A stretch of DNA of 47,000 nt. It comes from Terriglobia bacterium (lineage in GTDB: Bacteria; Acidobacteriota; Terriglobia; Terriglobales; Acidobacteriaceae). The stretch spans positions 1-47,000 of the forward strand of contig JAIQGK010000027.1 in NCBI GenBank assembly GCA_020072645.1, read 5' to 3'. The translations under genes were made by a program, and so were the position numbers. Below, in pieces: positions 36,417 to 43,957 of this stretch (position 1 is the stretch's first letter; every line of letters begins with the position of its first letter). The notes under the pieces are model-generated. The model ran no database searches and was not told the origin of the DNA. It saw nothing but the letters and a program-made list of their open reading frames with translations.

Positions 36417-36480
36417 CCGCTCGTCCAATACAACTTACCTCTCCAGCGAAGCGCTTGAACGGCTTTGAGGTATTCGGCTA

Positions 36481-37710
36481 ATGCTACAACAAATACTCAG
36501 TGACGCTCGCCTGGACGCAAAGGCCTGCGCCGGCCTACTTGGAATAAATCCATCAATCTTTGACGAGTGGGCATCCGGACAGCGCCTGATCCCGCAATCC
36601 ATCGTTCCAGCGCTCGCGACAATTCTTGGAGTCGAACCAGACGTGTTTTTGGTCCCCTCGAAAAAAGTGACCCAAGCTGGTGCCATTTGGTACAAGTTGA
36701 GAGCAAATGAATTGGGCGAATCTGACCGTGAATATGTCTTCCTCATTCGGCAGCTTGCCCACTATCTGAACGAGTTGGAAGAGGTCACTGAGGAGCGCTC
36801 GATTGCCTGGCGGAGCTCATTTGACACGGTTTTTAAGAATGTCGATACGCAATCAGCACCGCGCGAACAGGGTCGCTTAGCTGCTCGAATCTTCAGGTCT
36901 GAACGGGGCCTTACGCATGGCGCAACTGGAATCGGTGGCGTAATTCGCCCTCACCTTCGTATGCTGGGCCTATTGGTAATTGAAAGCAACATACCCGAAT
37001 CCGTTTTGGAGGGGTGCTCTTTTTATGTTGGGCAGCGACCGAATGATCGGCCATGCATTTTCGCGAACAACTACAGGACGACTTGGCACCGAAGAAACAT
37101 GACCTTGATGCACGAGCTTGCTCACGCCATTTTCGATGCTCCCGGAGACGCGGCATCGCTCGATTATAGAGCTGTGGATTCTATTACTCCTGGATGTTAC
37201 ACCGATGACGTAAAGGAACAGCGGGCACAAGCGTTTGCGTTAGAGTGTTTAATTCCCAAAGAGGTGCTCAGGCACGCCACTCAAACGAAGGGCATCAATT
37301 GGAGCCGTCTCCAGCCTGAGCAGTTGGCCATGCTTGTTCAATTGACAACGGTTGAAGCTGGTGCAGTGCTGACTGCCGCAGTTGAGGCGGACTACATTAC
37401 CCACGAACAGGCTGGCGTTTACTCCATGATGGATATTGGCCAACTTTTGCGGGACATAGACGAGCGAGCGCTGACCACAGACGAGTATCTTGGCCGTTTA
37501 GGTCTCAAGGATGCCCCCTTCGCAGGAAAGCGGTCGACTACGATCCCGACGCGCAAACTGACTCTTCCGGTTGGTTACATCAATCGAGTACTTGACGCCG
37601 TCAGAGCAGACAAAATAAGCATTGGCAGGGCGGCGGAACTGCTGATGATCCACAAAGACACCTTCATCGAACGATTCCCCGCATACGCAGAGGTCCAAGA
37701 GGAGTGGTAG
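36481..37710 (+). CDS. XRE-ImmA/IrrE family metallopeptidase regulator
   Basis: A 409-residue protein combining an N-terminal XRE-like helix-turn-helix (about 1-57, ACAGLLGINPSIFDEWASGQ) with a COG2856 zinc peptidase domain. The HExxH motif is HELAH at residues 211-215, and the third ligand region is in EQRAQAFALECLIP near 247. A second small helix-turn-helix-like stretch (ISIGRAAELLMIHKDTF) lies near the C-terminus. Proteins of this class cleave or sense repressors, as ImmA does in ICEBs1, or act as antitoxin-like partners. The downstream PIN-like gene overlaps its end, so the two form one operon. A candidate operator sits 65 bases upstream. Confidence 0.87.
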   Translation: MLQQILSDARLDAKACAGLLGINPSIFDEWASGQRLIPQSIVPALATILGVEPDVFLVPSKKVTQAGAIWYKLRANELGESDREYVFLIRQLAHYLNELEEVTEERSIAWRSSFDTVFKNVDTQSAPREQGRLAARIFRSERGLTHGATGIGGVIRPHLRMLGLLVIESNIPESVLEGCSFYVGQRPNDRPCIFANNYRTTWHRRNMTLMHELAHAIFDAPGDAASLDYRAVDSITPGCYTDDVKEQRAQAFALECLIPKEVLRHATQTKGINWSRLQPEQLAMLVQLTTVEAGAVLTAAVEADYITHEQAGVYSMMDIGQLLRDIDERALTTDEYLGRLGLKDAPFAGKRSTTIPTRKLTLPVGYINRVLDAVRADKISIGRAAELLMIHKDTFIERFPAYAEVQEEW

Positions 37711-38423
37711 AGCTAGAACCGGCTCCGCGCGTTGGAGTCGGCATTCTTGCTTGTGATTCTGACGCTCTGTTTCAGCTTTTCATTGCTAATCTTGTGGCCC
37801 CTCTGCGAGAGATCAAGAGGCTGTACGGCCTTCAGCCCATCATCACTCAAGAAGTGGAAATAGAACTGAGATCAAACCAACGATATGGAAAGCGCGTTGG
37901 GCCGTCCGTCCTGAAGGCGATTTCAAAGAATGTCCTAACCGTTTTGAGTCCTCACTCGTTGAAGAAACTGATCGGGCCTTCGGCCGACGTGTACTTCCCA
38001 GCAATTCAGGGCTTGGGAGCAAAATACAAACTGCACGTCCAGCCAGGTGAAGCCTATTCGCATGCGGTCGGCGTAATCCTTAACGCGCCAGTGATGAGCA
38101 ATGATTTCGACGCTATTCGGAAGCTGATGTTAAACGGCCATGATGTGGCAATTCCTACCATTCGAGCGTTTGATCTGCTTGTGTTTGGATATCAGAGCGG
38201 CATTCTTCGCGAGGCGGACTGCGACAACTTCCGTCATCAGATGGCCCTAGAACGAAATGAATATCTTCCTAAGGAATTTAGAAATGCCTCGTTTGCAGAC
38301 GGACTACCACAGTTTTGTCCGCGATTGCTCGATGGTGATCGTGCTGTTGTCGGCGCGGAAGAAGCCGATCTGAAACCTTTCAAAACAAGGCTTCTTATCC
38401 GTAGGACGGCAGAATTGGTGTAG
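37704..38423 (+). CDS. PIN-like nuclease domain protein paired with the XRE-ImmA gene
   Basis: A 239-residue protein whose GTG start overlaps the end of the metallopeptidase gene by seven bases. The fold signature is PIN-like: an N-terminal strand ending in two aspartates (ILACDSDALFQLF), the following helix and strand (PIITQEVEIEL), and later acidic positions in VMSNDFDAIRKL and VAIPTIRAFDLLVFG. This resembles DUF3368-type PIN proteins, which are usually ribonuclease toxins. The coupling suggests that the upstream protein controls or restrains it. Alternatively the pair may work together as one defence module. No signal peptide is present. Confidence 0.7.
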   Translation: MVELEPAPRVGVGILACDSDALFQLFIANLVAPLREIKRLYGLQPIITQEVEIELRSNQRYGKRVGPSVLKAISKNVLTVLSPHSLKKLIGPSADVYFPAIQGLGAKYKLHVQPGEAYSHAVGVILNAPVMSNDFDAIRKLMLNGHDVAIPTIRAFDLLVFGYQSGILREADCDNFRHQMALERNEYLPKEFRNASFADGLPQFCPRLLDGDRAVVGAEEADLKPFKTRLLIRRTAELV

Positions 38424-38471
38424 CAGAGGATGCCGCCACGGATAAAATGCTGCCCCGGGTGCCGGCGGTAG

Positions 38472-38750
38472 TCACTGTACCTGGACGTTCGACAGGAGCC
38501 CGGACAACTCCCACACCACGTCTCGAACCGTCGCCTTCTTCTTCAGCCTGAGCGTGATGTGCCTCCCGGCTACCTCCTTAGCCGCTTCGGACTCAACCGT
38601 GTGGTCCACTACAACGATCAAGCCTGGATGCTGCTCGCAGAGATAAAGAACCTCCCTGACAGCGAGCTCCTCATAGACCTGGAGGCCGTGCTCGCTCAGA
38701 TCCTCGCTGAGGCCGGGCAGTTGGCGGGTAAAGTAAATCAGGGAGCGCAC
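38472..38750 (-). CDS. Small cytosolic protein, receiver-like in pattern
   Basis: A 92-residue protein starting with GTG at 38750. It alternates helices and strands (EELAVREVLYLCEQHPGLIV, HITLRLKKKATVRDVVWELS), reminiscent of a cut-down receiver fold with LIVVVDHTV in the place of the phospho-acceptor strand, but canonical acidic pairs are missing. I do not recognise a named family. It faces the HU gene across 56 bases. A TATAAT element on its strand ends nine bases before the GTG, so the mRNA may be leaderless or nearly so. Confidence 0.6.
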   Translation of the reverse strand: MRSLIYFTRQLPGLSEDLSEHGLQVYEELAVREVLYLCEQHPGLIVVVDHTVESEAAKEVAGRHITLRLKKKATVRDVVWELSGLLSNVQVQ

Positions 38751-38759
38751 GAGCGTGGC

Positions 38760-38765
38760 ATTATA
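38760..38765 (-). promoter_or_regulatory. Perfect -10 element for the minus-strand small gene
   Basis: Reads TATAAT on the minus strand, nine bases before the GTG at 38750. The expected transcription start lies within a few bases of that codon. The -35 element is poor (TTTTCT at 17 bases). Confidence 0.45.
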
Positions 38766-38806
38766 AACTGGAGCGTGTAGTTAGAAAATTGAACTAAGGA
38801 AATACA

Positions 38807-39115
38807 ATGACGAATGGTTGGAAGGGCAAAACCATGACCAAGACCCAACTCGTACGCCACATGGCGGAGAAACTGGAAACGAACAATAAGACCGCCGCAA
38901 CGTTCCTGGAACACCTGGCGGAGACCGCGATCAAAGAAACCAAAAAGAACGGTGTGTTCGTGATTCCTGGCCTGGGACGCCTGGTAAAGTCCAACCGGAA
39001 AGCGCGTATGGGACGCAATCCGCAAACCGGAAAACCCATTAAAATCGCGGCCAAGACCGTGGTAAAGTTCCGCGTTGCCAAGGCCGTAAAAGACGTAATC
39101 AATCCGAAGAAATAA
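38807..39115 (+). CDS. HU/IHF-family DNA-binding protein
   Basis: A 102-residue histone-like protein. AAGGA precedes the first ATG well; canonical HU would begin at the second ATG (38834, MTKTQLVRHMAEKL), so the nine extra residues MTNGWKGKT are an addition. The HU fold is seen in ETNNKTAATFLEHLAETAI, the strand GVFVIPGLGRLVKSNRKARM and the DNA-binding arm GRNPQTGKPIKIAAKTVVKF. It bends and wraps DNA as a dimer. It stands at the left of the second phage-like block, where HU genes are common. The same 5' leader and first codons recur at 39737. Confidence 0.92.
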   Translation: MTNGWKGKTMTKTQLVRHMAEKLETNNKTAATFLEHLAETAIKETKKNGVFVIPGLGRLVKSNRKARMGRNPQTGKPIKIAAKTVVKFRVAKAVKDVINPKK

Positions 39116-39118
39116 ACC

Positions 39119-39724
39119 ATGCCAGAAAACGGCAAACCGGCGGTTGAAATGAAAGATGTTAGCGCCACATCATTCGGCTACGTGATCGGGTTCCTGCTAC
39201 CGGGAATGCTCGGCCTGTACGCACTTGGCTTCTGGTTTCCTGAAGTCCACTCTTTATTGCAGCCGGCAACTTCAAAAGACGCCACACTAGGACCAAGTTT
39301 TTTCTTACTGCTGTCAGCACTGACCGTCGGATTATTGGTTGGTGGCATCAGGTTTTACGTCTTTCAGGAATGGATTTGCCGGAAACACAAGCTCGGTCAT
39401 GAAATGTTCAAAGGACTCACTGGCGATCGGCTAACCTCATTTAAAGCGGTCGTTGACGAGCATTACCGATATCACCAGTTCTATGGCGGCTGTGCAGTCG
39501 CAATGCCGGTCATGTTCGCAGGCTGGATGCGGGATAAATGGACTACCGCTGGCTCGGCTCACATCATTTTCTGGGTGGGAGGTTTCTTGCTTCTCGAAGG
39601 ATTTTTGATCGTAACGGCCCAGGGTTGTTTCGTTGACTACAGCGGCCGCAGCAAAGTGATCGTTGCGCACCTCCAGGAAGAAGCAGGTCGTGAAAAACTG
39701 GCAACTGTGTCTACCGTAAAGTGA
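39119..39724 (+). CDS. Membrane protein of unknown function
   Basis: A 201-residue protein starting three bases after the HU stop. It has about four hydrophobic segments: FGYVIGFLLPGMLGLYALGF, FFLLLSALTVGLLVGGI, FYGGCAVAMPVMFAG and IIFWVGGFLLLEGFLIVTA. The soluble tails are short. Family not recognised; co-transcription with HU is likely from the spacing. Confidence 0.65.
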   Translation: MPENGKPAVEMKDVSATSFGYVIGFLLPGMLGLYALGFWFPEVHSLLQPATSKDATLGPSFFLLLSALTVGLLVGGIRFYVFQEWICRKHKLGHEMFKGLTGDRLTSFKAVVDEHYRYHQFYGGCAVAMPVMFAGWMRDKWTTAGSAHIIFWVGGFLLLEGFLIVTAQGCFVDYSGRSKVIVAHLQEEAGREKLATVSTVK

Positions 39725-39736
39725 GGATTGTTTGAA

Positions 39737-39868
39737 ATGACAAATGGATGGAAAGACCATGGACCGGACCCGGTGCGCAAATCGCCACCTGCACCGGCAC
39801 CAAAACCTGGGCCCGTGCCAGCACCATCACCAAGGCCAACACCCGCGCCGCCTAAGCCACAGAAGTAG
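39737..39868 (+). CDS. 43-residue proline-rich protein with HU-like first codons
   Basis: GAGGAT lies about eleven bases before the ATG. The product begins MTNGWKDHGPDPVRK and continues as a Pro/Ala/Lys-rich tail to PPKPQK. The first six residues and their bases match the extra leader of the HU gene at 38807, suggesting that a start region was duplicated. The tail is low-complexity and probably unstructured. No function can be assigned. Confidence 0.45.
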   Translation: MTNGWKDHGPDPVRKSPPAPAPKPGPVPAPSPRPTPAPPKPQK

Positions 39869-39886
39869 GCACCGACCAAACGACTC

Positions 39887-39910
39887 ATGCTCGAATGCTC
39901 GAATGCTCGA
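39887..39910. repeat. Three tandem copies of ATGCTCGA
   Basis: The eight-base unit is repeated three times without error, just before the duplicated piece of the polyvalent gene. It may mark the recombination or slippage that placed that piece here. Confidence 0.85.
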
Positions 39911-39927
39911 AAGAGTGTTGGGGTTGG

Positions 39928-40044
39928 GAACGCGCTGGCGACTTCCATAGCTGACTACCTGCAGCTCCGCCGGGCTGAGCGCGCCGTCGACGCGCTGGAA
40001 GCCATGAAGGAAGATCCCGAGTTTCAGCGCATGGCGTTCAAGAG
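39928..40044 (+). repeat. 117-base exact repeat, second copy
   Basis: Identical to 29175-29291 in the polyvalent gene. Homology continues beyond it at a lower level to about 40185. Confidence 0.95.
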
Positions 40045-40240
40045 TGACCGGGGCAACCGTGGGCCTGACGGCTGGAAGCCTACGACGCTCCTACAGTTTC
40101 AGGGCTGGCTATTTGAACCACATACGGCAGAGGTTCTACAGCGGTACTCGAATATCATGTACGGCGACCCGTACACATGGCTTGATTTTGGCTGTAATCG
40201 GGCCGGCGGGCAGGACGACGACAACCACGTTTACAGGTAG
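39928..40240 (+). pseudogene. Truncated duplicate of part of the polyvalent gene
   Basis: The frame from 39928 encodes the same segment as polyvalent residues about 1627-1665 without any change, then a diverged continuation (GWKPTTLLQFQGWLFEPHTA against GWRPTTLPQFMGWSFEPRTA in the large gene). Similarity stops near 40185 at DPYTWLDFG and the frame ends at 40240. An ORF start at 39887 would add an unrelated leader over the tandem repeat. This is a fragment, not a working gene. The exact left part next to a diverged right part suggests recombination or gene conversion with a related but different element. Confidence 0.8.
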
Positions 40241-40420
40241 ATATCACGTAGTTTCCCCGACGATGATTTAGGTGGGTTGGGCTGGCCCCACCGCGTTACG
40301 CTGACTGTGGATGAGTCAGGCTATCGACTGTAAGTGAGTGGTGAACTAGTGTTTTTAGCGACTTTTTCGACTTTAGAACGTCGGTTGAGTGATCTAAAAT
40401 AGCGGCCCTGCGGAGGGCGA

Positions 40421-41005
40421 ATGGCAAAACCGACATTTAAGATCACCACAAAGCACGTGATCGCGTTCTTTTCGAAAGAGTACCGTATGAAGGTATCAGA
40501 GGTTGATGCCCGACGGTGGCTGAAATTATGGGGATACACTTTTGCCGATGACCTGAAGAAAATCGTCACGCCGAATCTGGCTGCAATGTTCCGGCAGGCT
40601 ACGCTCCGGGACTATCCAAGTTCGAAATTCACACGATTCCTCCGTAGAGTGGACGAAGCTATCACGGCAGCGATAGACCTGTACGCTGCCCAAATCCGCT
40701 TGGAATACAGACAACAGGTTTTTGGGGATGAGGATCGCTGCAGGATGGCGACTTACCTGATGGCTGCCAACGACGCTAAGCGTGAGGCGATTTTCGGCCA
40801 AGCTATTACTTTCGGTTCGGAATCCCTGGGTGACGAGGAACGCAAATTCCGGATTCACGTTGCTGTGCAAGCGCGAAAGATCAAGGCCCGCATCATGGAT
40901 CCCAGTGAACCACTGCCGGCGCGCGTCCGAGTCTTTGGAAAACCGGTCACCGTCGAGAAGCCAGCAACGATTAAGAATCGGTTAGAACAATCCACCATTC
41001 AGTGA
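40421..41005 (+). CDS. Helical protein of unknown function
   Basis: A 194-residue protein with GGAGGGCGA directly before the ATG, a strong ribosome site. It is rich in charged helices (VSEVDARRWLKLWGY, FLRRVDEAITAAIDLYAAQI, AVQARKIKARIMDP) and has a basic C-terminal tail. There is no membrane segment. I cannot assign a family. It stands alone after the broken polyvalent duplicate and is convergent with a small membrane protein gene. Confidence 0.6.
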   Translation: MAKPTFKITTKHVIAFFSKEYRMKVSEVDARRWLKLWGYTFADDLKKIVTPNLAAMFRQATLRDYPSSKFTRFLRRVDEAITAAIDLYAAQIRLEYRQQVFGDEDRCRMATYLMAANDAKREAIFGQAITFGSESLGDEERKFRIHVAVQARKIKARIMDPSEPLPARVRVFGKPVTVEKPATIKNRLEQSTIQ

Positions 41006-41028
41006 TTGCTGGCGCGGGAGAACCCCGT

Positions 41029-41400
41029 TCACGGTTTTAAAAGCTTCTTCTGCTGGCCAAGCCACCACAAAATAGCGGCACACCATGAGAGAGAGATAGC
41101 GATCTTTGAGCAAAGGTCGAAAAAGGCGAGCGCCACTAGCGTTATTCCATTGTGGTTTTCATGCGCACCAGCCAGCAGAATATCGGAGTGCTCACTCAGT
41201 ATCTCTTCAAGTTTGCCATGTAGATGGTAACCAAACCAGATGACGACTGCGGCTTGCATGACAACGATAAGGGTGAAAACGGCAGCTTTATCTAGCCCAC
41301 TGTCGGAGCTTCTGAGAATTTGTTCGGAAGGGACATTATCTGGGCGGGATGCTGCAAGAAACTGCCTGACTGGAGATGCCGTTTCAGGTGCGTCTTTCAT
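41029..41400 (-). CDS. Small membrane protein of unknown function
   Basis: A 123-residue protein with two hydrophobic segments, about 40-57 (AAVFTLIVVMQAAVVIWFGY) and 86-113 (ITLVALAFFDLCSK, then ISLSWCAAILWWLG), separated by a polar loop, and a short basic end (QQKKLLKP). No clear ribosome site precedes the ATG. Family not recognised. Confidence 0.5.
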   Translation of the reverse strand: MKDAPETASPVRQFLAASRPDNVPSEQILRSSDSGLDKAAVFTLIVVMQAAVVIWFGYHLHGKLEEILSEHSDILLAGAHENHNGITLVALAFFDLCSKIAISLSWCAAILWWLGQQKKLLKP

Positions 41401-41458
41401 AAACAGGAATCGATTCTACACGTTGGGGGGATGCAACGCGAAAGTAAATCTGGAATGA

Positions 41459-41581
41459 CTAACGCCTGTACCAGCGCACAGACTCACGCGCCCAGCGTCC
41501 GAGCATGGAAGCCAGCACAGCCAGGGCAAGACCACCGCAGATGATGAGCAGGCCACGGAACATGCCGGAAAAGTTTACCAT
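41459..41581 (-). CDS. 40-residue single-span membrane peptide
   Basis: The ATG at 41581 has GAGG ten bases upstream. The peptide has one hydrophobic helix (GLLIICGGLALAVLASMLG) followed by a basic, aromatic tail (RWARESVRWYRR), the classic layout of a small inside-positive membrane protein. A shorter version could start at 41563. Its start codon is five bases from the divergent ATG of the next gene. It may be a holin-like or regulatory peptide; this is a guess. Confidence 0.45.
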   Translation of the reverse strand: MVNFSGMFRGLLIICGGLALAVLASMLGRWARESVRWYRR

Positions 41582-41586
41582 CCCTT

Positions 41587-41754
41587 ATGGGCCTCTACCC
41601 ATTCTTCCGCAACAAACAGATTGCCGGTGGCCGCTGCTCATTCTGTAATGAGGAAACGCCGCCAGACTTCCGCAAGCCGGACGACACCGACGAAAGTATT
41701 ATGAAGAGAATCATGGAGTGGCACGAAACCCATCAATGCAAGCTACCCCGCTAA
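41587..41754 (+). CDS. 55-residue zinc-ribbon-like protein
   Basis: A short frame with CSFC near residue 17 and HETHQC near the C-terminus, a spacing consistent with a single zinc knuckle or ribbon (two Cys, His, Cys). The rest is polar and helical. The ribosome site is weak (GGAAAAG at 15 bases). It lies ten bases before the next small gene, so the two could be read together. Short metal-binding proteins like this are frequent in phage early regions. Confidence 0.5.
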   Translation: MGLYPFFRNKQIAGGRCSFCNEETPPDFRKPDDTDESIMKRIMEWHETHQCKLPR

Positions 41755-41764
41755 AATAGAGCCC

Positions 41765-41965
41765 ATGGCTGATAGAACCTGCATCCATCTTGAGCATGAG
41801 CCGGATTCGATCTGGGCAACAAACGATCTGCCGGATAAGATCGGCCTGCGCTTCGACTGCGGAGATGCCGGAGTCGTCCTACTTGACCAGCAAAAAACGC
41901 AACAGGTCATTGACGAGCTTCAACGCATGCAGAAGGCGATGGGCTGGGCTGGCCGCACCGCGTAA
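41765..41965 (+). CDS. 66-residue small acidic protein
   Basis: A compact protein with strands in RTCIHLEHEPDSIWAT and IGLRFDCGDAGVVLLD and a C-terminal helix (QQVIDELQRMQKAMG). TAGAG lies shortly before its ATG. It follows the zinc-ribbon-like gene by ten bases. No family recognised; it has the look of a phage accessory protein. Confidence 0.5.
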   Translation: MADRTCIHLEHEPDSIWATNDLPDKIGLRFDCGDAGVVLLDQQKTQQVIDELQRMQKAMGWAGRTA

Positions 41966-42116
41966 TAGATTTACCATCTCAATCCGACCAGCAACGGGTG
42001 TACTCTTGTTCAGATTGGGATAGGTCCAGGGCGACGGCTCTAGACTGAAAAGCGCGGCCCCTCCAGGTCGCGCCGCCCATGTCCTAAAACTGGAGAGTCA
42101 CTGGAGGGTGACAATA

Positions 42117-42896
42117 ATGCCCACCTTAACCGATGATCTGCAAGCGGTTCTAAGTCTGAAGGCGACACACTTCAAAGGGAAAACCTATACCGCGTGGAGC
42201 GACACGGATCTCGCTGCCTACCAGCAGACCCGGACACTGCCCGAGAAGAAGCGCGCCGCGGCTGTGCTGGAACAGTGGGACGACTATCTGAATGACCATC
42301 TCGCGCCACTCGTCCGCGAAGCCGTGCCGGAAGCGATCAATCTCTCAAAGCAGACATGCCCCAACTCAGTGAGCGAGCGAAAGTGCTTTGTGGAAAGCTG
42401 CCTCTCGGATTGGATTATTGGGCCTGCATCTGATCACACGCGATGGTGGTTTATGGTCGCTTGCGAAGGTAGTAGCGTCGTCATGGACGCGGCACGCACC
42501 AAAGGCCCAACGTGGAAGGAAAGCATCGACGCCTGGGCGATTCCGCACTGGATGAACCCATACGCGAAGCTGGAAGATGGAGCAGCGCTTTTCATCCGTG
42601 ATCGACAGAATGTTTTACGTGAGCGCTTGGAGTACGTGCTACGTGAAGAGATTGGAGCCTTGGCCGACCGTCTCTTGATTGCTGGCCCCGGTTACTCCGC
42701 GACCGTGCCAGACGAACGCCCAAAGGTTCGCGCTGGAAGGCCGGCCACACCTGAAGCGATCAAGGCCAGACTCCGCGAACTGCGCAGCAGCGGAGGCGAG
42801 TGGAAAGAAGTAGCCGCCGCCCTTGACGCTGAAACCGGAACCACTCGCACGGTGTCCGCTTACCGCAACATGCTCCGAGTGCGCAAAACGCGCTAA
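42117..42896 (+). CDS. Phage-like protein with C-terminal helix-turn-helix region
   Basis: A 259-residue protein. I start at ATG 42117 because GGAGG lies nine bases upstream; an in-frame GTG at 42108 overlaps that site. The first ~190 residues are mixed and contain paired Trp/Cys-rich stretches (KCFVESCLSDWIIGP, HTRWWFMVACEGS). The last ~55 residues (GRPATPEAIKARLRELRSSG, then EWKEVAAALDAETG and TVSAYRNML) look like a DNA-binding helix-turn-helix as found in resolvases and small terminase subunits. I could not place it in a family. Confidence 0.6.
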   Translation: MPTLTDDLQAVLSLKATHFKGKTYTAWSDTDLAAYQQTRTLPEKKRAAAVLEQWDDYLNDHLAPLVREAVPEAINLSKQTCPNSVSERKCFVESCLSDWIIGPASDHTRWWFMVACEGSSVVMDAARTKGPTWKESIDAWAIPHWMNPYAKLEDGAALFIRDRQNVLRERLEYVLREEIGALADRLLIAGPGYSATVPDERPKVRAGRPATPEAIKARLRELRSSGGEWKEVAAALDAETGTTRTVSAYRNMLRVRKTR

Positions 42897-42960
42897 ATAG
42901 TTTCGCGGATTTTGCGCAGTTGAATGCACTCGAATAGGAGCGCATAGTCGCCGTCACAGT

Positions 42961-43194
42961 ATGGCGAACATCAACACAGAGCGCAGCAATCCATCCCCGA
43001 CCATCCTTCCGAACAGGCTTATCAGTCGGGACGACGCAGCCGCCAACCTGGGCATTACCACACGCTACCTTGACAACTTGATTCGGCTGAAACGGATCGC
43101 CGTCACGCGCATTGGTGCGCGCGTCCTGGTGAGTTGCGCCGAGATCGAGCGATTCATTGAGCAGAATACCGACAGACAGGCGGTTAGCGCGTAA
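42961..43194 (+). CDS. Excisionase-like (MerR-type) helix-turn-helix protein
   Basis: A 77-residue protein with a winged HTH_17 pattern: LISRDDAAANLGITTRYLDN followed by the recognition and wing part LIRLKRIAVTRIGARVLVS and the closing AEIERFIEQ. Such proteins act as excisionases or regulators in phages and integrative elements. No integrase gene is visible in the window. The start lacks a clear ribosome site. Confidence 0.75.
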   Translation: MANINTERSNPSPTILPNRLISRDDAAANLGITTRYLDNLIRLKRIAVTRIGARVLVSCAEIERFIEQNTDRQAVSA

Positions 43195-43224
43195 GGGGAG
43201 AGTAGCAGTCTAAGAATCGGGTTC

Positions 43225-43272
43225 GCCTTCGCACCCACAAAAGCGAAGGCTCACGGTTCGCAGCCGTGAGCC
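43225..43272 (+). promoter_or_regulatory. Two overlapping hairpins in the leader of the next gene
   Basis: GCCTTCGC (43225-43232) pairs with GCGAAGGC (43243-43250), and GGCTCACGG (43248-43256) pairs with CCGTGAGCC (43264-43272). They share three bases, so full formation of one weakens the other. They end 25 bases before the ATG of the following gene and may modulate its translation. Confidence 0.5.
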
Positions 43273-43297
43273 AGAAAGTTCAGACCAGAACGAGAAC

Positions 43298-43957
43298 ATG
43301 GAAAAAGTATCACCAAATCCGGCCGCTGGCAATAGATTCTCGCCACCCTTCGCGCCTTCAGCGGATCCAAAGCTTTCCCGCGAAATCGATTCCATGATCG
43401 GGCGCACGTTCGCCCACCTTGAACACGCCACAGTAGAGCAAGCCATCGCAAGGGTATTGCGGTGCACCGTGGGCGCGGTTCGCTCTTATGGCGCTGCTCC
43501 GGGCTACGTCAAAACAGACAGAGCCGATATCGCCGTCCGACTGCTGCGTAATCTCAACTACTGGGCCGACAAGTTGGCGCTCGTCGAGACGGTGGACTCG
43601 GGCGCGCAGATGGCGGCAAACACCAGAATTTTTGAACTGATTGAACTGCTTGCGCCTGCTGGCCTGAGCATCGCTTGCGCCCTGGACCGCAGCGGGGAAA
43701 GGTTCGTTCCCTATTATCGCCTGTGCCGCACGGATGAGATTGATCTGACGAATCCCCAGGACGGACGCAAGCCGCGGCGAAAGCCTTTCTTGTTCGGCGC
43801 CAGTGCCAGTCCCAAAGCAAATGCCCCTGCAAAGGCGAGCTCTGTTCCGGTTCGTCCCGACCCGCTGGCCACACTGAAGGGCGTACAGACCGGGCTATTT
43901 AGCTATCGGGCTGAACAATGGCGCGATCCCGATTTTGGCGAAAGGGGCAAGCGATGA
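43298..43957 (+). CDS. Protein of unknown function, first of a five-gene cluster
   Basis: A 219-residue protein. Residues about 25-60 include an amphipathic helix (FAHLEHATVEQAIARVLRCT), then SYGAAPGYVKTDRADIAVRL and a helix-rich centre; the C-terminal 60 residues are Pro/Ala/Lys-rich. Its last codons overlap the next start as ATGA. No family recognised. It opens a tight run of small genes to 45345. Confidence 0.6.
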   Translation: MEKVSPNPAAGNRFSPPFAPSADPKLSREIDSMIGRTFAHLEHATVEQAIARVLRCTVGAVRSYGAAPGYVKTDRADIAVRLLRNLNYWADKLALVETVDSGAQMAANTRIFELIELLAPAGLSIACALDRSGERFVPYYRLCRTDEIDLTNPQDGRKPRRKPFLFGASASPKANAPAKASSVPVRPDPLATLKGVQTGLFSYRAEQWRDPDFGERGKR

